Source: Haemonchus contortus
Taxonomy: Eukaryota > Nematoda > Chromadorea > Rhabditida > Trichostrongylidae
Length of the DNA stretch: 64,000 nt
NCBI GenBank assembly: GCA_000469685.2
Contig: LS997567.1
Coordinates: 33,349,473 to 33,413,472, forward strand
Direction of reading: 5' to 3'
The notes beneath the pieces were generated by a model that had not been told where the DNA came from, did no database searches, and saw only the letters and a program-made list of their open reading frames with translations. The translations under genes and the position numbers were made by a program. Positions 1-11,350 of the stretch are shown in pieces; the first letter of the stretch is position 1; each line of letters starts with the position of its first letter.

Positions 1-127
1 CCCTTCTCCCCACCTCACCCAATTACATTTTCAACTGGTACACCTTTTCCTTGAACAAACCATTCGGTTTTCCAGATGGAAACCACGAGATTACATTGTC
101 CGGTTTCTATAACAAATAATAGAGCAA

Positions 128-395
128 CACACGCTTGGTCAGGGGGTCGAGTCCCTGATCACTATACGCCCAGGCCAACCAAAACCTTCCATCCCTCCGG
201 GGTCGGTTAATTGGTACCAGACCTGTCTGGGAGGGTAGATGCAGCTGACTTGTACATGGGCTGGCCACCGCACATTATTGTATAGGCCGCATACGCACTC
301 ATTACGACAATGCGATCCTGAATCGAAGTAAAATGCGGAGGCGCATTCATCAGATGGGATTGATTGACGCCAAAGACCTTATCCTTATCTTCTAT
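128..395 (+). mobile_element. tRNA-derived SINE, copy A (head-truncated)
   Basis: This is one of at least six copies of the same short interspersed element in the window. It keeps a B-box-like stretch (GGGTCGAGTCCC near 145), then the shared body: the segment about accepting pairs of CCAACC and CTTCCATCCCTCC, the GGTACCAGAC block near 215, the CTGGGAGG block near 229, and a 3' part with ATGCGGAGGCGCATTC near 331. The A-box region seen in other copies is missing, so this copy is 5' truncated. The ends were set by alignment to the copies at 7270-7530 and 58385-58680. A SINE encodes no protein and depends on a LINE for movement; which LINE is not visible here. Confidence 0.6.
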
Positions 396-914
396 TTGTG
401 CCCTTATTCTTGTATGTATACTTACCCAACTAGAAGTTGACCAATGGTGGAATCTAGTGCAGTCTTCGTAACATTTATTGGGTAAGACTATGGAATGGAA
501 ACTGAGAAACGAGTTTATGTGCAACTGGTGAAAATATTCGGCCGCTATTCGTGATGGAAGATGTAGAAGATGTGAGACGTTAGTAAACGTGCCCACTGAA
601 TTTCTTGCACGAAAAGTGGTTGGAGTATCAGAAGCTAATGTTCAAAGATTATGTGAAACAAAAATCGCATCTCTACAATGGGAGTGTACTAACAATAGCA
701 CAACATTAAATGAGGATTAATTGAACTCTCTTTCTTCCCGACTTTTAACGAGAGTGAGAATGAGAGCGAAACAGAACCAGTGGATGTAATGCTAGCAGGG
801 GTTTCCTCCAGTTCTTCGAAGTAATAACCAGGAAGGCCAGAACGCCTAATTGTCTCTGATAGAACAGATATTCACGACAATAATTCTCTAAACCAATAAT
901 TTAGTAGCCCTTTC
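396..914. other. unassigned stretch
   Basis: I see no convincing coding frame, tRNA or repeat here. The minus-strand open frame at 207-596 overlaps the SINE and shows no family motif. Confidence 0.4.
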
Positions 915-1531
915 AACTACGGACCTCCTTTACTGAGGATTCTCTCTCCCAGCTGGTTAGCGACGAGGCTACGTAGGGCGTCCCCAGATGTCGGATAGGG
1001 AATTAATCGCCGATCAAAAGTCGTCAGTTTTTGCCCAGAGACACAGGTGGATTCAAGGCATGGGCTCCTCGATTCTGCTGTGCTAGTCGATATACCTTCT
1101 GTTTCTCGCAGGCGTATCCACGCATGTGTGAAGAGAGTCTGTGGGTGCAGTTGGCATTTTGCCCATCGACTCAGCCAAAAGCTTGCATTCGAGCGACTGA
1201 GAAGTATCTAGGAGGCGATACGGGGCCACCTCCCTCGTCCAAACTTCGGGACAACCTGGCAATCCCCCCCCCCCCCGAGTTAACCCAGCCCCCACGTCAC
1301 AGGCTGGCAAGCTACTCGATGGGTATCCACCCGTCAAAAACAATGATAGAAATGGCCCTCTTTCCCCTAAACCTGAGGGAGCCCTGACACGGCAGCGTTG
1401 TGTAGGACCGCTTGGGAGAGGCTGCTAAATCTCAGGACCAAAACAGGCTGCCTGAAAGGAGAAGGACTAAGATGAGGATGCGTACTTTCAATGCACGAAT
1501 GCTTGCATCGGAAGCGTGTATAGAAGACCTG
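915..1531 (+). mobile_element. RTE-type LINE copy 1, 5' portion
   Basis: This stretch aligns base for base with 28430-29030, the 5' end of RTE copy 2. It contains the 5' untranslated region, including a run of 13 C at 1264-1276, and the start codon at 1472 of the endonuclease-reverse transcriptase protein (first residues MRMRTFNARM). The coding region stops abruptly at about 1531, because a BEL/Pao retrotransposon has been inserted. The LINE resumes at 11795 with the next expected residues. Together with 11795-13780 this is one interrupted element. RTE proteins copy their own RNA into genomic nicks made by an apurinic-type endonuclease. Confidence 0.8.
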
Positions 1532-2015
1532 TAAATGCGCGTGTGGTTCAGTGGTGCACACTCAAACTAGGGTGATTAGACTGTATTGACCAATAAATCG
1601 AACAACACTAACGAGACCAAGACACTAAAGCATTCTGAGGGTATAGGTGAATTGAAGCACAAGTATAAACGAATCAAAGCACAGCTGTTGAGCACAATAG
1701 TAAAAAAAAAGGCTGTGATAAATGCTCTAATGTTCTAAATGTGACTAAATGCTCAAATTGATGATCTAAATGCTGAAGGAACAGACGATGCTCTATTAAT
1801 TCAAATCAACAGAACACGTGTGATGCTTCAAAATAATAGAAAAAAGTGTTAAAGAGCTCTTGAAAGTTAAGGAGAAAGAGTCGAATGCCTTCTGATGCTC
1901 TGCCCATTTTTATACTGACGTTCGGCATGCTCGGGCTATCACGGCTACGCATCTAAGCTGGAATGCATGGGAACTGCGTCTATGTTTTCGTCATGCTCTG
2001 ATCACGCCCGTGACA
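1530..2015 (-). repeat. 3' LTR of the BEL/Pao element
   Basis: The sequence matches 11197-11794 along its length, for example the segments CTGTATTGACCAATAAATC near 1580 and ACAGACGATGCTCTATTA near 1781. It ends in GTGACA where the other copy ends in GCGACA before the LINE resumes. LTRs carry the promoter and polyadenylation signals. The many substitutions between the two LTRs indicate age. Confidence 0.8.
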
Positions 2016-2086
2016 CTTCTCGAGCGACAGGTGCTCACTTCTAAATTGCCCATGATGGTGTCCGTAGAAATCTTCGTTGGTGTCCA

Positions 2087-3040
2087 GTTCGCGCTCGATC
2101 TCAGCCAATTCTTTGTAGGTGTCCTCAGTTTTTTCGGGGAGAGTGCACAGAGCATTGTCGTGGTCTCTGATCCGCAATACATGCCTGTCCTTCCCTGTTT
2201 CGCACACCATGCTTTACAGTGTCGACTGTCTAGGCATATGTGCACTTGACCTGGGTTCTTCTTCTTTATACGCTAGTGTACACTGGACAACTATCCGAAT
2301 AGTGCTATCCCTTTGTCAGACAGAATGAGTAGACAAGATAACAGTCAAGAAGAAGCAATCAGGTGCATCCCAGAAAGGCCAGATTCTATATGGATTCGAC
2401 CGGGAAGTCGAGAGCATGAACCTGACTTGGTTCAGGCATAGAAGGAGCAAAGTGAATACGAAAAGGTGGGGCAAGCATCACCAGAGCACGAAAACGAGTG
2501 TCTTCAAGACGAGAGAACATCCGAAATGCAAGGGAAGGCAAGAGAGCCAGAAGAAGATCTCTATTAAATCTCATAGACGACAATGGTCTCGATCTCAATC
2601 ACGAGCAAGAGAACCTAGAGCTGGGAGACCCTTTATAGCAGGGTAATCCTCTGAACAAATTTCCCAGTCACCTCAAAAGGATTGGACTCGACGAACGAAT
2701 CGTAGATCTGTGAGCATTCATGAGGAGCAGTCGAGACGTCCCTGATCGGAAATTTTATGACATCGACTTCATGAAGGGGCAGGACTGTTATTCGTCTACT
2801 AATTCTGTCTGGCAAAGGGATAGCACTACTCGGATAGTTGTCCGGTGTACACTACCGTAGAGAGAAGAAATCAGGTCAAATGTACACTATGCCTGGACTG
2901 TCGACACTATGAAGCGCGGTGTCCGAAACAGGAAAGGAAAGGCATGTATTGCGGATCAGAGAACCACGACAAAGCTCTGTGCACCCTCCCAGAGAGGATT
3001 GATTACACCTAAAAAGAATTGGGTGAGGTCGAGCGCGAAC
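2087..3040. repeat. inverted repeat carrying a Gag-like zinc-knuckle sequence
   Basis: The reverse complement of 2087-2346 closely matches 2783-3040, giving two arms of about 260 bp around a 436-bp spacer. Both arms encode the same peptide: a cysteine-histidine knuckle (a C..C spacing, an H, then a C) followed by GMYCGSE and an acidic helix, resembling the nucleic-acid-binding end of a retroelement Gag. The plus-strand arm at 2880-3040 and the minus-strand arm at 2090-2250 are in opposite orientation. It sits between the integrase tail and the 3' LTR of the BEL/Pao element and is not part of the BEL Gag at 9.6-10.9 kb, so it is probably a separate insertion. RNA from here would fold into a long hairpin. 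Confidence 0.7.
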
Positions 3041-3047
3041 TATTCAT

Positions 3048-4578
3048 TTATGAGTCCCCTGCAGTATGATGTGAAGAGGGCGTCCGACGGTGACCGGTAC
3101 ATAGCATATTGTGTAACATATGGCCGCTAGGAGGTACGGGGCGTCGGAGGGTTCTTTTAGTGCAGTAGAATTCTCCTTCTCTTATTGCTCCATCACCGCT
3201 CGGAATTGTTCTGGAGACGCGTGTCAACTTCCAGTTGCTCCTCTTCTGATTTGGTTCACTTAGAAGTACTATCTCTCCTTCTTGCTCGTCGTTTCTGCTC
3301 CTTCGCTTGTCGTTTATGTTTCTTCGATGTTGATGTCGGAGAGTGGTATGATATTGTTTCTTCAAATTTCCCAGAAGCGCTCTGTTATCGCGCAAGATGA
3401 CCGAAGTGCTTTTTGTGCTTGTGAACGCGTTTCTAAACGTATTCTTTTAGCCGCAGGTAGGTAGGTCGGATCCGTGTGGTCTATCTTTGAACTACCCAGT
3501 AGAAGGGTGATATTCATCGCGTTCTGTATGAAGTCGATAGGTCGTAAGGGTGTTATACTGTCCTTGATGTCCTTGATGTCACTTCCTTGGTAAGTAAGAG
3601 GTCTACTAATGAGACATCCTTCAATCTCGATCAAGGAGGTAGATAGTTGCTCGAATGCTTGTATGCGTTTTCCTATCGCTTTTATCAGAGCTTTTATCGA
3701 TTTGATGAGGCGTTCATAGAAGCCATTTTCCGATGATGAGTACGGTGTTGTGTGTTCCCATTCGATTATCTGATTGCTCATGTTGCGAGATAATTCGTCC
3801 TTCTCGATATTTGTTTTGAGTGACTCGTTCAAAATTTGACTTCCAGGGATAAATATTGGTGCATTATCACAAGTTTCTGATCAAGGTTCACCACCACGAG
3901 CTAGAATTGGCGGAATACGTTAAGAAATCTTTCCTTAGTTCCATATGTTACTTCTAGATGTACAAGGCGAGTAACGCAGCATGTGAATATGCATCTATAC
4001 ACTTAGGTGCGAGATTATTGTGATAGAGTCGAAGTAGTCTAATCCTGTATTTTTGAACGGCCATGATCTTGTTACTCGTTTCTCAAGAAGATCTGTCATT
4101 TTCGGAGAACGATAAGGCGGATTATTGAACTTTTGGCAAGGGACGCATGAGCGCATGCATCCTTTTACTTGTTCCTGCAGTCTTGGTATCCAAGATTGTT
4201 GTCGTACTTCTACCATGGTATGTCCGGTGCTAACGTGATACTTTCCATGTGCTCCCAATACAATGAGGCGGGCCAGCTCTGTGTTGGGCACAGTCAGGGT
4301 GGGATTCTTGCCATGCTGTCTAGATCTGACTTGTTGAAACAACCGTATGCTCTGTACAAGTGCTCCTGATCTTCTTTTATATTAGGGTCCTTGCGTAATT
4401 CCTTCTCATAGTGCGAACGTAGGTGTACTGCTTGCTGATTTCTTGTCAGCACGATGTGGGTATTTTTGATATCTGATACAGCTGAGTGTCGTCCTCCATT
4501 ACGTTCGTGACTACCAGGTAATACACGTCGTAATTTGTTCCGAAGTGGCTCCTCAATTCGAAAACTGATTCTCCTCAA
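3048..4578 (-). pseudogene. pol: BEL/Pao integrase with DUF5641-type tail (broken)
   Basis: Three overlapping minus frames give successive parts of one integrase. The segment 3995-4342 has the HHCC-like zinc-binding region (H spacing, then C..C in CVPCQKF) and the GLDYF start of the catalytic core. The segment 3362-3832 has the TTPYSSSENGFYERLIKSIK region that carries the catalytic glutamate neighbourhood, followed by the RPLTY...PLRPIDF linker typical of BEL/Pao. The segment 3048-3395 has EPNQKRSNWKLTRV, the DUF5641 domain that ends BEL/Pao polyproteins. Integrase joins the cDNA to host DNA. The region around 3840-3990 has lost its frame, so the protein cannot be made whole. The N-terminal side continues into the RNase H region. 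Confidence 0.8.
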
Positions 4579-4682
4579 GAACCAAACAGCGTAAGCTAGG
4601 AATCTCAGAGACTTTGATTTGCTGTTATATCTGGATAGGTCAAGAATATCCTCAACTTGAACCTCATCCAGTTTCTTGACAT

Positions 4683-5119
4683 TTACTTGTACAGAAGGTG
4701 AATAGTCTTCTTCCTGATCGCCTTCATCCTCTTTTCCCTATTTTGGATCATTTGTAAAATAGAGTTACGTGGATATGAATATATCTTTTGGGCGTTGTGT
4801 GAATATCTGTTCCACCAAATATGTGAGGGAGATTCTTGAGTAGACATTCCGCTTGTTCCAAATCCGCTGGGTTTCACTTGGTGTCATTGTAGCCGAACTT
4901 TACTTCAACTCCTTCTTCAAAATAGGGTTGCGTAATTCGTCGAACTTTTTTTATCCGATTTTTGACGTGTGGTACTGTTTTCTCTCGATTAAGTTTGCTT
5001 TGAAGCCATTTCAATGCTATATCCGAACCCGTTAAGAACATTATTTTTGAAATGTTCAAGGAAGATTTAATGCTGAGAAACATGTTGAATGTTAGGGTAC
5101 ACTGATTGTTTAATTCCAT
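4683..5119 (-). pseudogene. pol: BEL/Pao RNase H region (broken)
   Basis: The minus frame at 4874-5119 contains a segment like the BEL RNase H core (a D.DIALKWLQ stretch) and the run into PHVKNRI, which is typical of the end of the RNase H fold in this family. The frame at 4683-4877 contains STQESPSHIWWN, the conserved linker between RNase H and integrase. RNase H removes the RNA strand during reverse transcription. A frameshift separates the two pieces near 4875, and 5120-5580 between this region and the RT has no continuous frame. Confidence 0.7.
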
Positions 5120-5579
5120 TTTGGGTATTGGGCTAGATGGTTTATGTTTGATACCTTCGATTTTGCCATAGTGTTTCCTCCGTAGTCAGATAGGTGCATG
5201 CTGTTATGGTAGTCGCGCTGGCATCGGAATGTGTGACCAGTGTAGACGACCTTGTGTCATCCTGTGTAACTCTCCTTGGCAACTCCTTACGGAATTCGGA
5301 TACGTCTTGGACAATACTTTCTCCCTGTTGTTTGTGCTTTTCGCTTAGAGGTTTGTCCCAATCGTAGTGATGTTTCTAGAGAAATTGTTGAAAATGCTTT
5401 GCTTTGACTCAGAATGGGATGGACCATACGACGGACGGATCGTACACGGGTGCACTTTGTTGTGCAATCGGGCGTTTGCTGTTGTTTTCTTCACGTCGTA
5501 CGTTCGCGCACAAGGAAAATTTTCTGTGATCGAGTTCCAAGGTATCCCAAGTAATTTGGGTGCTCTGTTTGAAGATCGT

Positions 5580-6581
5580 TCAGGAGCTGATACAGCTCTC
5601 GAGGTTATTGCTTAGTAATGCTCTAGGATTCATTTCGAGGTCGTTGAAGATTGACTTCAAACATTCGTTTTTGTGTATTCCTTCCATTGCTGTACTTGCG
5701 CTGACGATTAGATTATCCACATAGAGGTTGTATGCTATTTTTGTTGCGAATGTTATATCCTTCACTTGGTTGTCCAAATGAAAGTGGATTGTTGCACTAA
5801 AAAAAATGGTGAGGCATTGATACCGAAAGTGACTATCCTGAATCTATAAACGACTAGATTGTCCTCTGTCAACGGCTTCATTACATACTTGAGCAATAAG
5901 CATCGAGTGGAGACTCTGCCTTCTTCGTGCAGATGCACTTGAAAGAAAGCCTTTACCACATCCGATAAAATGACAAATTCTCTCGTGCGAAAGCGTAGAA
6001 GCATGCCCTAGATTTCAGGGAATATGGTAGTTTCTTGATGTACTACGTCATTGAGTGACGGGCAGTTCTTGTAATGCACAGATGCATCAAAAACGAGCCT
6101 GAATTCAGTGGTATCTTTTTGCGGAGGGATGACAGGCTGATGAGGAATATAGTGTTTTGGTTTTAATATGATATCGCTTGTTCCTTTGTTTGGAATATTT
6201 AGTTTTATGTGCTTTTCCTGTGTGAACAGCAGATAATCTTTCTGAACTTTCCCTCCAGTATAGTTCCTTGTCAGCTTACTGTGGGTGAAGAGCCGCAGTT
6301 TATGCTGTTCTCCTTCAGAGTCCCATATCTTCAATCGTGTATCGATGCTCCTTTGCGGTTGCTGCACCGAGAGTCCTACGGTTACTGCACCGAGACCGCC
6401 AAGCTCCATGGTAACTACACCATGACTCTTCAATTGGAGCTCATTGGCCAACTTGGCATCAAAGAAACTACGATCAGCACCTGTATCCAACAGAACATGG
6501 TGTGTAACGACTTTTTCTGTTCGTGAATGTACGGTGCGCAGGGTTCCAGTCGAAAGGAATGTCTCAGCCTGACTCCTTGAC
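5580..6581 (-). pseudogene. pol: BEL/Pao protease and reverse transcriptase (broken)
   Basis: The frame beginning inside the neighbouring transposon and running to 6008 contains the aspartic protease motif LLDTGAD with DTG at 6479-6487, then the RT entry region (VFDAS near 6090). The next frame, 5762-6004, contains the RT palm segment (DVVKAFFQV) and the region before the active site. The frame 5580-5777 contains YVDN at about 5712-5723, where active BEL elements have YVDD; N replaces the second aspartate. Protease matures the polyprotein and RT copies the RNA. Frames change at about 6005 and 5770. The start codon of the long frame at 6637 belongs to the inserted DNA transposon; genuine BEL sequence begins at about 6581. 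Confidence 0.82.
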
Positions 6582-7269
6582 TTACGCGGAAGGTCTTTCA
6601 AGGCCTGGGACGCTTTTTTGAAAATGGTTTTCTGCATGGTGTAGGGGCATGAGCACCGAGTAAAGGGCTATGCTCCATTTCCGTCAAATGACCTTCTGAA
6701 TGCCAGAAAAGCAGCAAAAATAATTTTCTCAGAAGTTGCCGTTGTAACCCACTAAGCGTCGTTTGTTTCATCCATGGTGTCGACTGTCTACATAGTAGAA
6801 GGCGCCAGTGGATTGAAAATGACGTGAACGGTAGCCAAAAAAGGGGGCCACATGTTGAAACATGTTGAACGTGCGGGGAAGTTTCATATGAGGTGTCCAC
6901 AGGCTGAACTGCTGTCAGCAACGGATGGTGCGCTGAATAGCTATGCAGACTTCGAGCTGAGACGGCTAGGCTGGGTTGATGGTTCGGATCATTGAGATTC
7001 TGCAGTTTTTGCATTTTATGCTGCCACGACCATATTGGCTCCATATCGCACCCCAGGGCCAGAGCAAGTGCCTGACTGGTCATAGTCGTGACCAGGACCA
7101 GCGATAACCTCTACAAGTTGAATTTTGTGAGAGCATTTTTCTCTCTCCGTTCACTTCTGGCTGCTAGGGGAGATAGAAGGAAGCGCCTAATATTCTTGTT
7201 AGTCCCGCTGACGGTCTTGAATTGAGAGAAACCATCGGTGAGAGCTTGCCTCATTTCCAGCGTGAAAGA

Positions 7270-7530
7270 TGGACGCAGAGGTGGTGTAGTGGCAAGTGGC
7301 GCACTTCGCATGAGTTCGAATCACGAGTCGATATCCGCTTACGATTAGGCCATCCAAGCCTTCCATCACTCCGGAATCGTCTCATTGGTACCAGACTAAT
7401 CTGGGAGTATAAAAGTACCAACCTGTGCATCGGCCGACCACCTCCAGTCATGTATAGGCCATTCTTCACGCCCCTATGATTTTGAATAGAAGTCTAATGC
7501 GGGGGAGCATCCTTCATACGGAAATGACCA
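7270..7530 (+). mobile_element. tRNA-derived SINE, copy B
   Basis: This copy has both internal RNA polymerase III promoter boxes: an A-box-like GGTGTAGTGGCAAG at 7282-7295 and a B-box-like GAGTTCGAATC at 7313-7323. The family body follows (CCATCCAAGCCTTCCATC near 7350, GGTACCAGACTAATCTGGGAG near 7387 and AATGCGGGGG near 7497). It lies inside the long-TIR transposon at 6585-9573 and is therefore the youngest layer of the nest. Confidence 0.65.
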
Positions 7531-7539
7531 ACGCGAAAA

Positions 7540-9044
7540 CCATTGATTCAGTTTTTTTCAGGCACAGATCTGATGTTCAATTTAAGCTCATCTCAATTCA
7601 TGAAACACTTCTAGGGTCTATTTGTTCGACTGCCACTCATTCGTACATCGGCACCTTTCATTCACTGGTAGTAATGGAGGAAACTCAAAAATAAAGGAGC
7701 CACTGAGTAGGACCGATTGCTAACAAAGTAAACGATTTATCAGTCATGCTACATTTCCTCAGTTTTCTTTGGTGATCGGTCAGAGATCGCTGACGCGTAG
7801 AAGCTTCATATCTTCGTTTGTTAACCAATCTGCGACTATATCGGGTCGTTTTCTCAATCAAGACAGATAGGAAACGATTCTAACCAATTCGGGACACATT
7901 GAGTTACTACGATCGCTACGGTTGAGGGTAGCGTCAGGAGTGTTATCAGAACACATGTGCGAGAACTGTCCTCTGAAGCTCATTGAGCAAACGCCGAAGG
8001 CGAGGTTTCTAACATCCAGTTCCTTGATCCCTTCCCTTTGTTTTCCACCCATAGGATTTCTCTGGTCATTTTCTGACTTCTTGATGTCTCTATCTTTACC
8101 CATTCCTATCAGCCAGTTAAGATAGCTTGGGGTGGAAACGCTTCTGAAGGTGTATTCTTCACGGAATCTTGAGAATTGCATCGCTTTATAAGTGCCGCTC
8201 GACTTTTGAGTATTGCTTGATTATGGGTTCCAGGATCATATCAATAAACCCCTTCCGAATATCATTACTTCCACGTACACACCCTGCTTTAGATCAGCCA
8301 GTCATTTGGAAGGAACTTCGTCGATTTTCAATGAATAAAGAAAAGCCCTAGATATCGAAGACCGTAGTGGCAATATTTAACGTCCTTGACGTGTTGTTCT
8401 AGGATTATCTAATGCCAATGAATTGGATCTTTCAGGTTATTCAAAGGAATTTTAAGGCGTTCATCATGAAAAAAATAGTCCTCAATGGCCACATGGGTCA
8501 GAGTCGGTGAGGAAAGCCTCAGCAAGAAAGCAATAGGTGCTAGAAAACTACCCTAGCGTTAGACGCCGATTTCTACGTTTTCGTGTATTTTCGAGCAGAC
8601 GTCGAGTATTTTCAAGGAGGGACCTGTTGAGCTGCCTTGTATAGGTTGATTTTGTTCAAAATGAAGTACCTCTGTTGTAAATGCCGTCATCTGTTACCGC
8701 TAATATAATACCTAACAAACGTCGCTCTAGAGCGACTTGAGTGTCTCGTCCAAGTGTCCCTTCCGACATCAGGAGCTCGCCCATCGATTATCAGTTCAAA
8801 AAAGGTTGTAATTTTTGGGATAGCTTTGGTTATCATTTAATGCGAGCGATGAACTATTCTGCATCGACAGTTTCGCCCTATACCTCATGAAAGGTACATG
8901 AAATCATCTCGAACTATGCCTTCAGTGCTCAACAGGATTCAAGTTCAGTGAATCCAATGGATAGTATATACTAGATGGCAACCTTTCTCCACTGATAGGG
9001 CAGCAAATAAACGCCTTCTCACCGTGTACCGAAATTGGGCTGCA
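7540..9044. other. interior of TTA transposon, unassigned
   Basis: The longest frame is 7858-8181 on the minus strand (107 residues, lysine- and arginine-rich start). It has no motif I recognise and no DDE-type catalytic pattern. The stretch is not visibly shared with the interior of the second copy at 46.6-47.4 kb. Confidence 0.4.
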
Positions 9045-9576
9045 ACAGGTCTCACAAAAATGCTCTCACAAAATTCAACTTGTAGAGGTTATCGCTGGTC
9101 CTGGTCACGACCATGATCTGTCAGGCACTTGCTTTGGTCGTGGTGCAATATGGAGCCAATTTGGAGGTGGCAGCATAAAATGCAAAAACTGCAGAATCTC
9201 AATGATCCGAACCATCGACCCAGCCTAGCCGTCCCAGCTCGAAGTCCTCATCGCTATTCACCGCACTATCATTCGATGACAGCAGTTCAGCCGTGGCTCA
9301 TATGAAACTTCCCCGCACTTTTCAACATGTTTCAACATGTGGCCCCCTTTTTTGACTACCGTTCACCTTATTTTCAATGCGCAGTCCACTCTCGCCTTCT
9401 ACTGTGCAGACAGTCGATTTTTGACAAAATCATTTTCGCTCATTTTTTTGCATTCAGAAGGCCATTTAGCGGAAATGGGCCATATTTCTGAAGCTCATGC
9501 CCCTAAATCATGAAAAAAACTATTTTCAAAAACCGTTCGTCCGTTCGTCCTATGCCCTGAAGGAACTTCCTTGTTA

Positions 9577-10950
9577 GATATATCTTGAACTCTTGTCACA
9601 ATAAGGTCCGAAGTCGGTTGGGTCTTTGTGTGTCACTTTCTTCGCATAGTGCAAGATTTTCCGAGCGTGTGCTGATTTTTATTTCAACTCCTTCTTTCGA
9701 TCTGTATTGGACACCTGTGCGAACGAGTTAGAAGGGCTTGATTTAAAGCATCTCGAAGTGTGATGTTTTTTGCCACACTGGATGCATCTTTTGCTTTTGC
9801 ATTCGACAAATTCATGCATTTTTGAACCACAACCAAATGCAACGGTTGATGTACTTCAAAGGCTCTAAACGTGCTTATGGGGAAGCTATTTTGGCTGTTG
9901 ACCGATGCTCCCTACTATCACAATAGAAGCAGAATGGACTTCGAATTTGTCCCCGTGGTTGTAGTTTTAAGCCTCCTGCTTTGGTCCGTATCCCCAATCC
10001 TTTTCGGCATCTGCTTTTCAATCTCCTCCTCCTGTTGTATAACTCAATCGAGTGGGACCATGAGTTGGTTAATGTCCGATGTTCATTTGGAGTTAATGAA
10101 AATTCCTCTTCAAGGGCGTTCCTTTGAAGAGCTCTAAATATCTCCAAGGAATTTTCGATAGAAGCCACGGGCTATCAAGGGATTCGATTTTGCTCAGAAG
10201 CTGAGCTGTGATGGCAGATAGCTGTTCATGGAGCTTGCGCTGGTCCTTAAGTTGCGGACCCTCTGCCTCCATTGCTCTAATTGCCGATGCAACCCAGCGA
10301 CTATATGTTGAACATCCCTATATCTTTCCTTAGGGTGTTGTACTGCGAGATTATAATTAGCGGAGGATACTTGGAAGCGAGCTTTAGACTCGCGTGCTTC
10401 ACCTTCAATGCTCTCAAAAGATAATTAAAGTTTTGAAGACCAGAAAGTTGAAGGGAATGGACAGTGGCAGTGGATAGCTTTCCAAAACTGTCCCACTGCC
10501 AGTTTTTTCTGCTGAACTGTGGTGAAGGGATCTTAGGAGACTTTATTAACGGTGTTGTGCTTCCGCCAGCGGTGTGCTGGCTTGTACTAAAGCCTTCGAA
10601 ACTATGATGCACAATATGACTTTCAGTAATCTCTTTTTTAGATTGTATGCTCTGCACTACTGATGTATTCCAAGATTTTTCCTCTCTTCCTCCATTGTTG
10701 GAGGTTTTGCGAGTTTATCTACCGCTTCCGCAATTCAAAAGGGCTTTCTCGAAATTATTTCGAAGTGCTTTAACGTCTTCTTCAGCCGTTTGAATTTCGG
10801 ACAGAGTAACCCTACTGCTTCGCCACCCTCCAAATTTATGGTGTTTCCCAGTGTAGAGTACTTTGATATGCTCTGCACTAATACATTGAGATGTCTCGTC
10901 GGAACCCCTTTTCTTGATCTCACTGATGTTGCCACCTGAACCGACAATAC
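9577..10950 (-). pseudogene. gag: BEL/Pao Gag (broken)
   Basis: Minus frames at 10735-10947, 10301-10657 and 9875-10168 give successive parts of a BEL/Pao Gag. The middle part contains the capsid signature of the family, from KIPSPQFSR through WQWDSFG to LQNFNYLLRAL. The last part contains a zinc-knuckle-like CFYCDSREH at about 9905-9931, followed by degraded knuckles. Gag packages the element RNA. Frames are interrupted near 10170-10300 and 10660-10735. The 3' end of gag runs directly into the protease when the transposon at 6585-9573 is disregarded. Confidence 0.75.
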
Positions 10951-11025
10951 TGTGCAGAAGCTTGTTTTGATCGTTAGTTGAGATAGGAGTCGGGGAGGAT
11001 GCGCGGATCGATGCTAGGGTATGCT

Positions 11026-11350
11026 CTCAATGCACCAATACACACTTTCTGCTAGTAAAAGCGTTAGTGTATGTGCAATTTTCGAAAATTTACCACTTGC
11101 TCTGAAGGACTTTGTTCAATGTCCATTGATGCTTTCTTTTGCTGCTCTCTGGTCCTTGCACCGCTCGAAATGCACTACTGCCGTGAACCGGTTGACTGCG
11201 CGTGTGGTTCAGTGGTACACTTAAACTAGGCAGACCAAGAGAAAGCAACAATGGACGTTGACCAAAGTCCTTCAAACCAAGTGGTGGACCTTCGAAAATT
11301 GCACATACACTAACGCTTTTACTAACAAAAAGTGTGTATTGTGCATTGAG
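11026..11350. repeat. inverted repeat straddling the 5' LTR edge
   Basis: The reverse complement of about 11225-11350 matches 11026-11150, including the shared segment AGTAAAAGCGTTAGTGTATG. The roughly 75-bp spacer contains the start of the LTR (11197). The right arm interrupts the LTR: the 3' LTR has no counterpart to 11230-11360. The left arm lies where the primer-binding site of the element should be. The duplication therefore arose after, or during, insertion of the BEL/Pao element and destroyed its primer-binding region. Confidence 0.7.

Larger units (their letters stand above)
6585..9573. mobile_element. long-TIR DNA transposon with TTA duplication, copy 1
   Basis: The reverse complement of about 9045-9573 matches 6585-7145, so each end is an inverted repeat of roughly 530-560 bp. 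TTA lies directly outside both ends (6582-6584 and 9574-9576). If the element and one TTA are removed, the BEL gag-pol reading frame runs through the junction without a break, which confirms the boundaries. The same family is at 46014-48063. The interior (about 7146-9044) has no recognisable transposase and contains a SINE at 7270-7530, so this copy is non-autonomous. A 3-bp TTA duplication is compatible with the PIF/Harbinger group, but no matching transposase is here to prove the superfamily. Confidence 0.75.

Noticed and set aside
6585..7083. 161-residue minus frame in the TTA transposon end
   Set aside because: The same frame is broken in the other three TIR arms; non-coding TIR.
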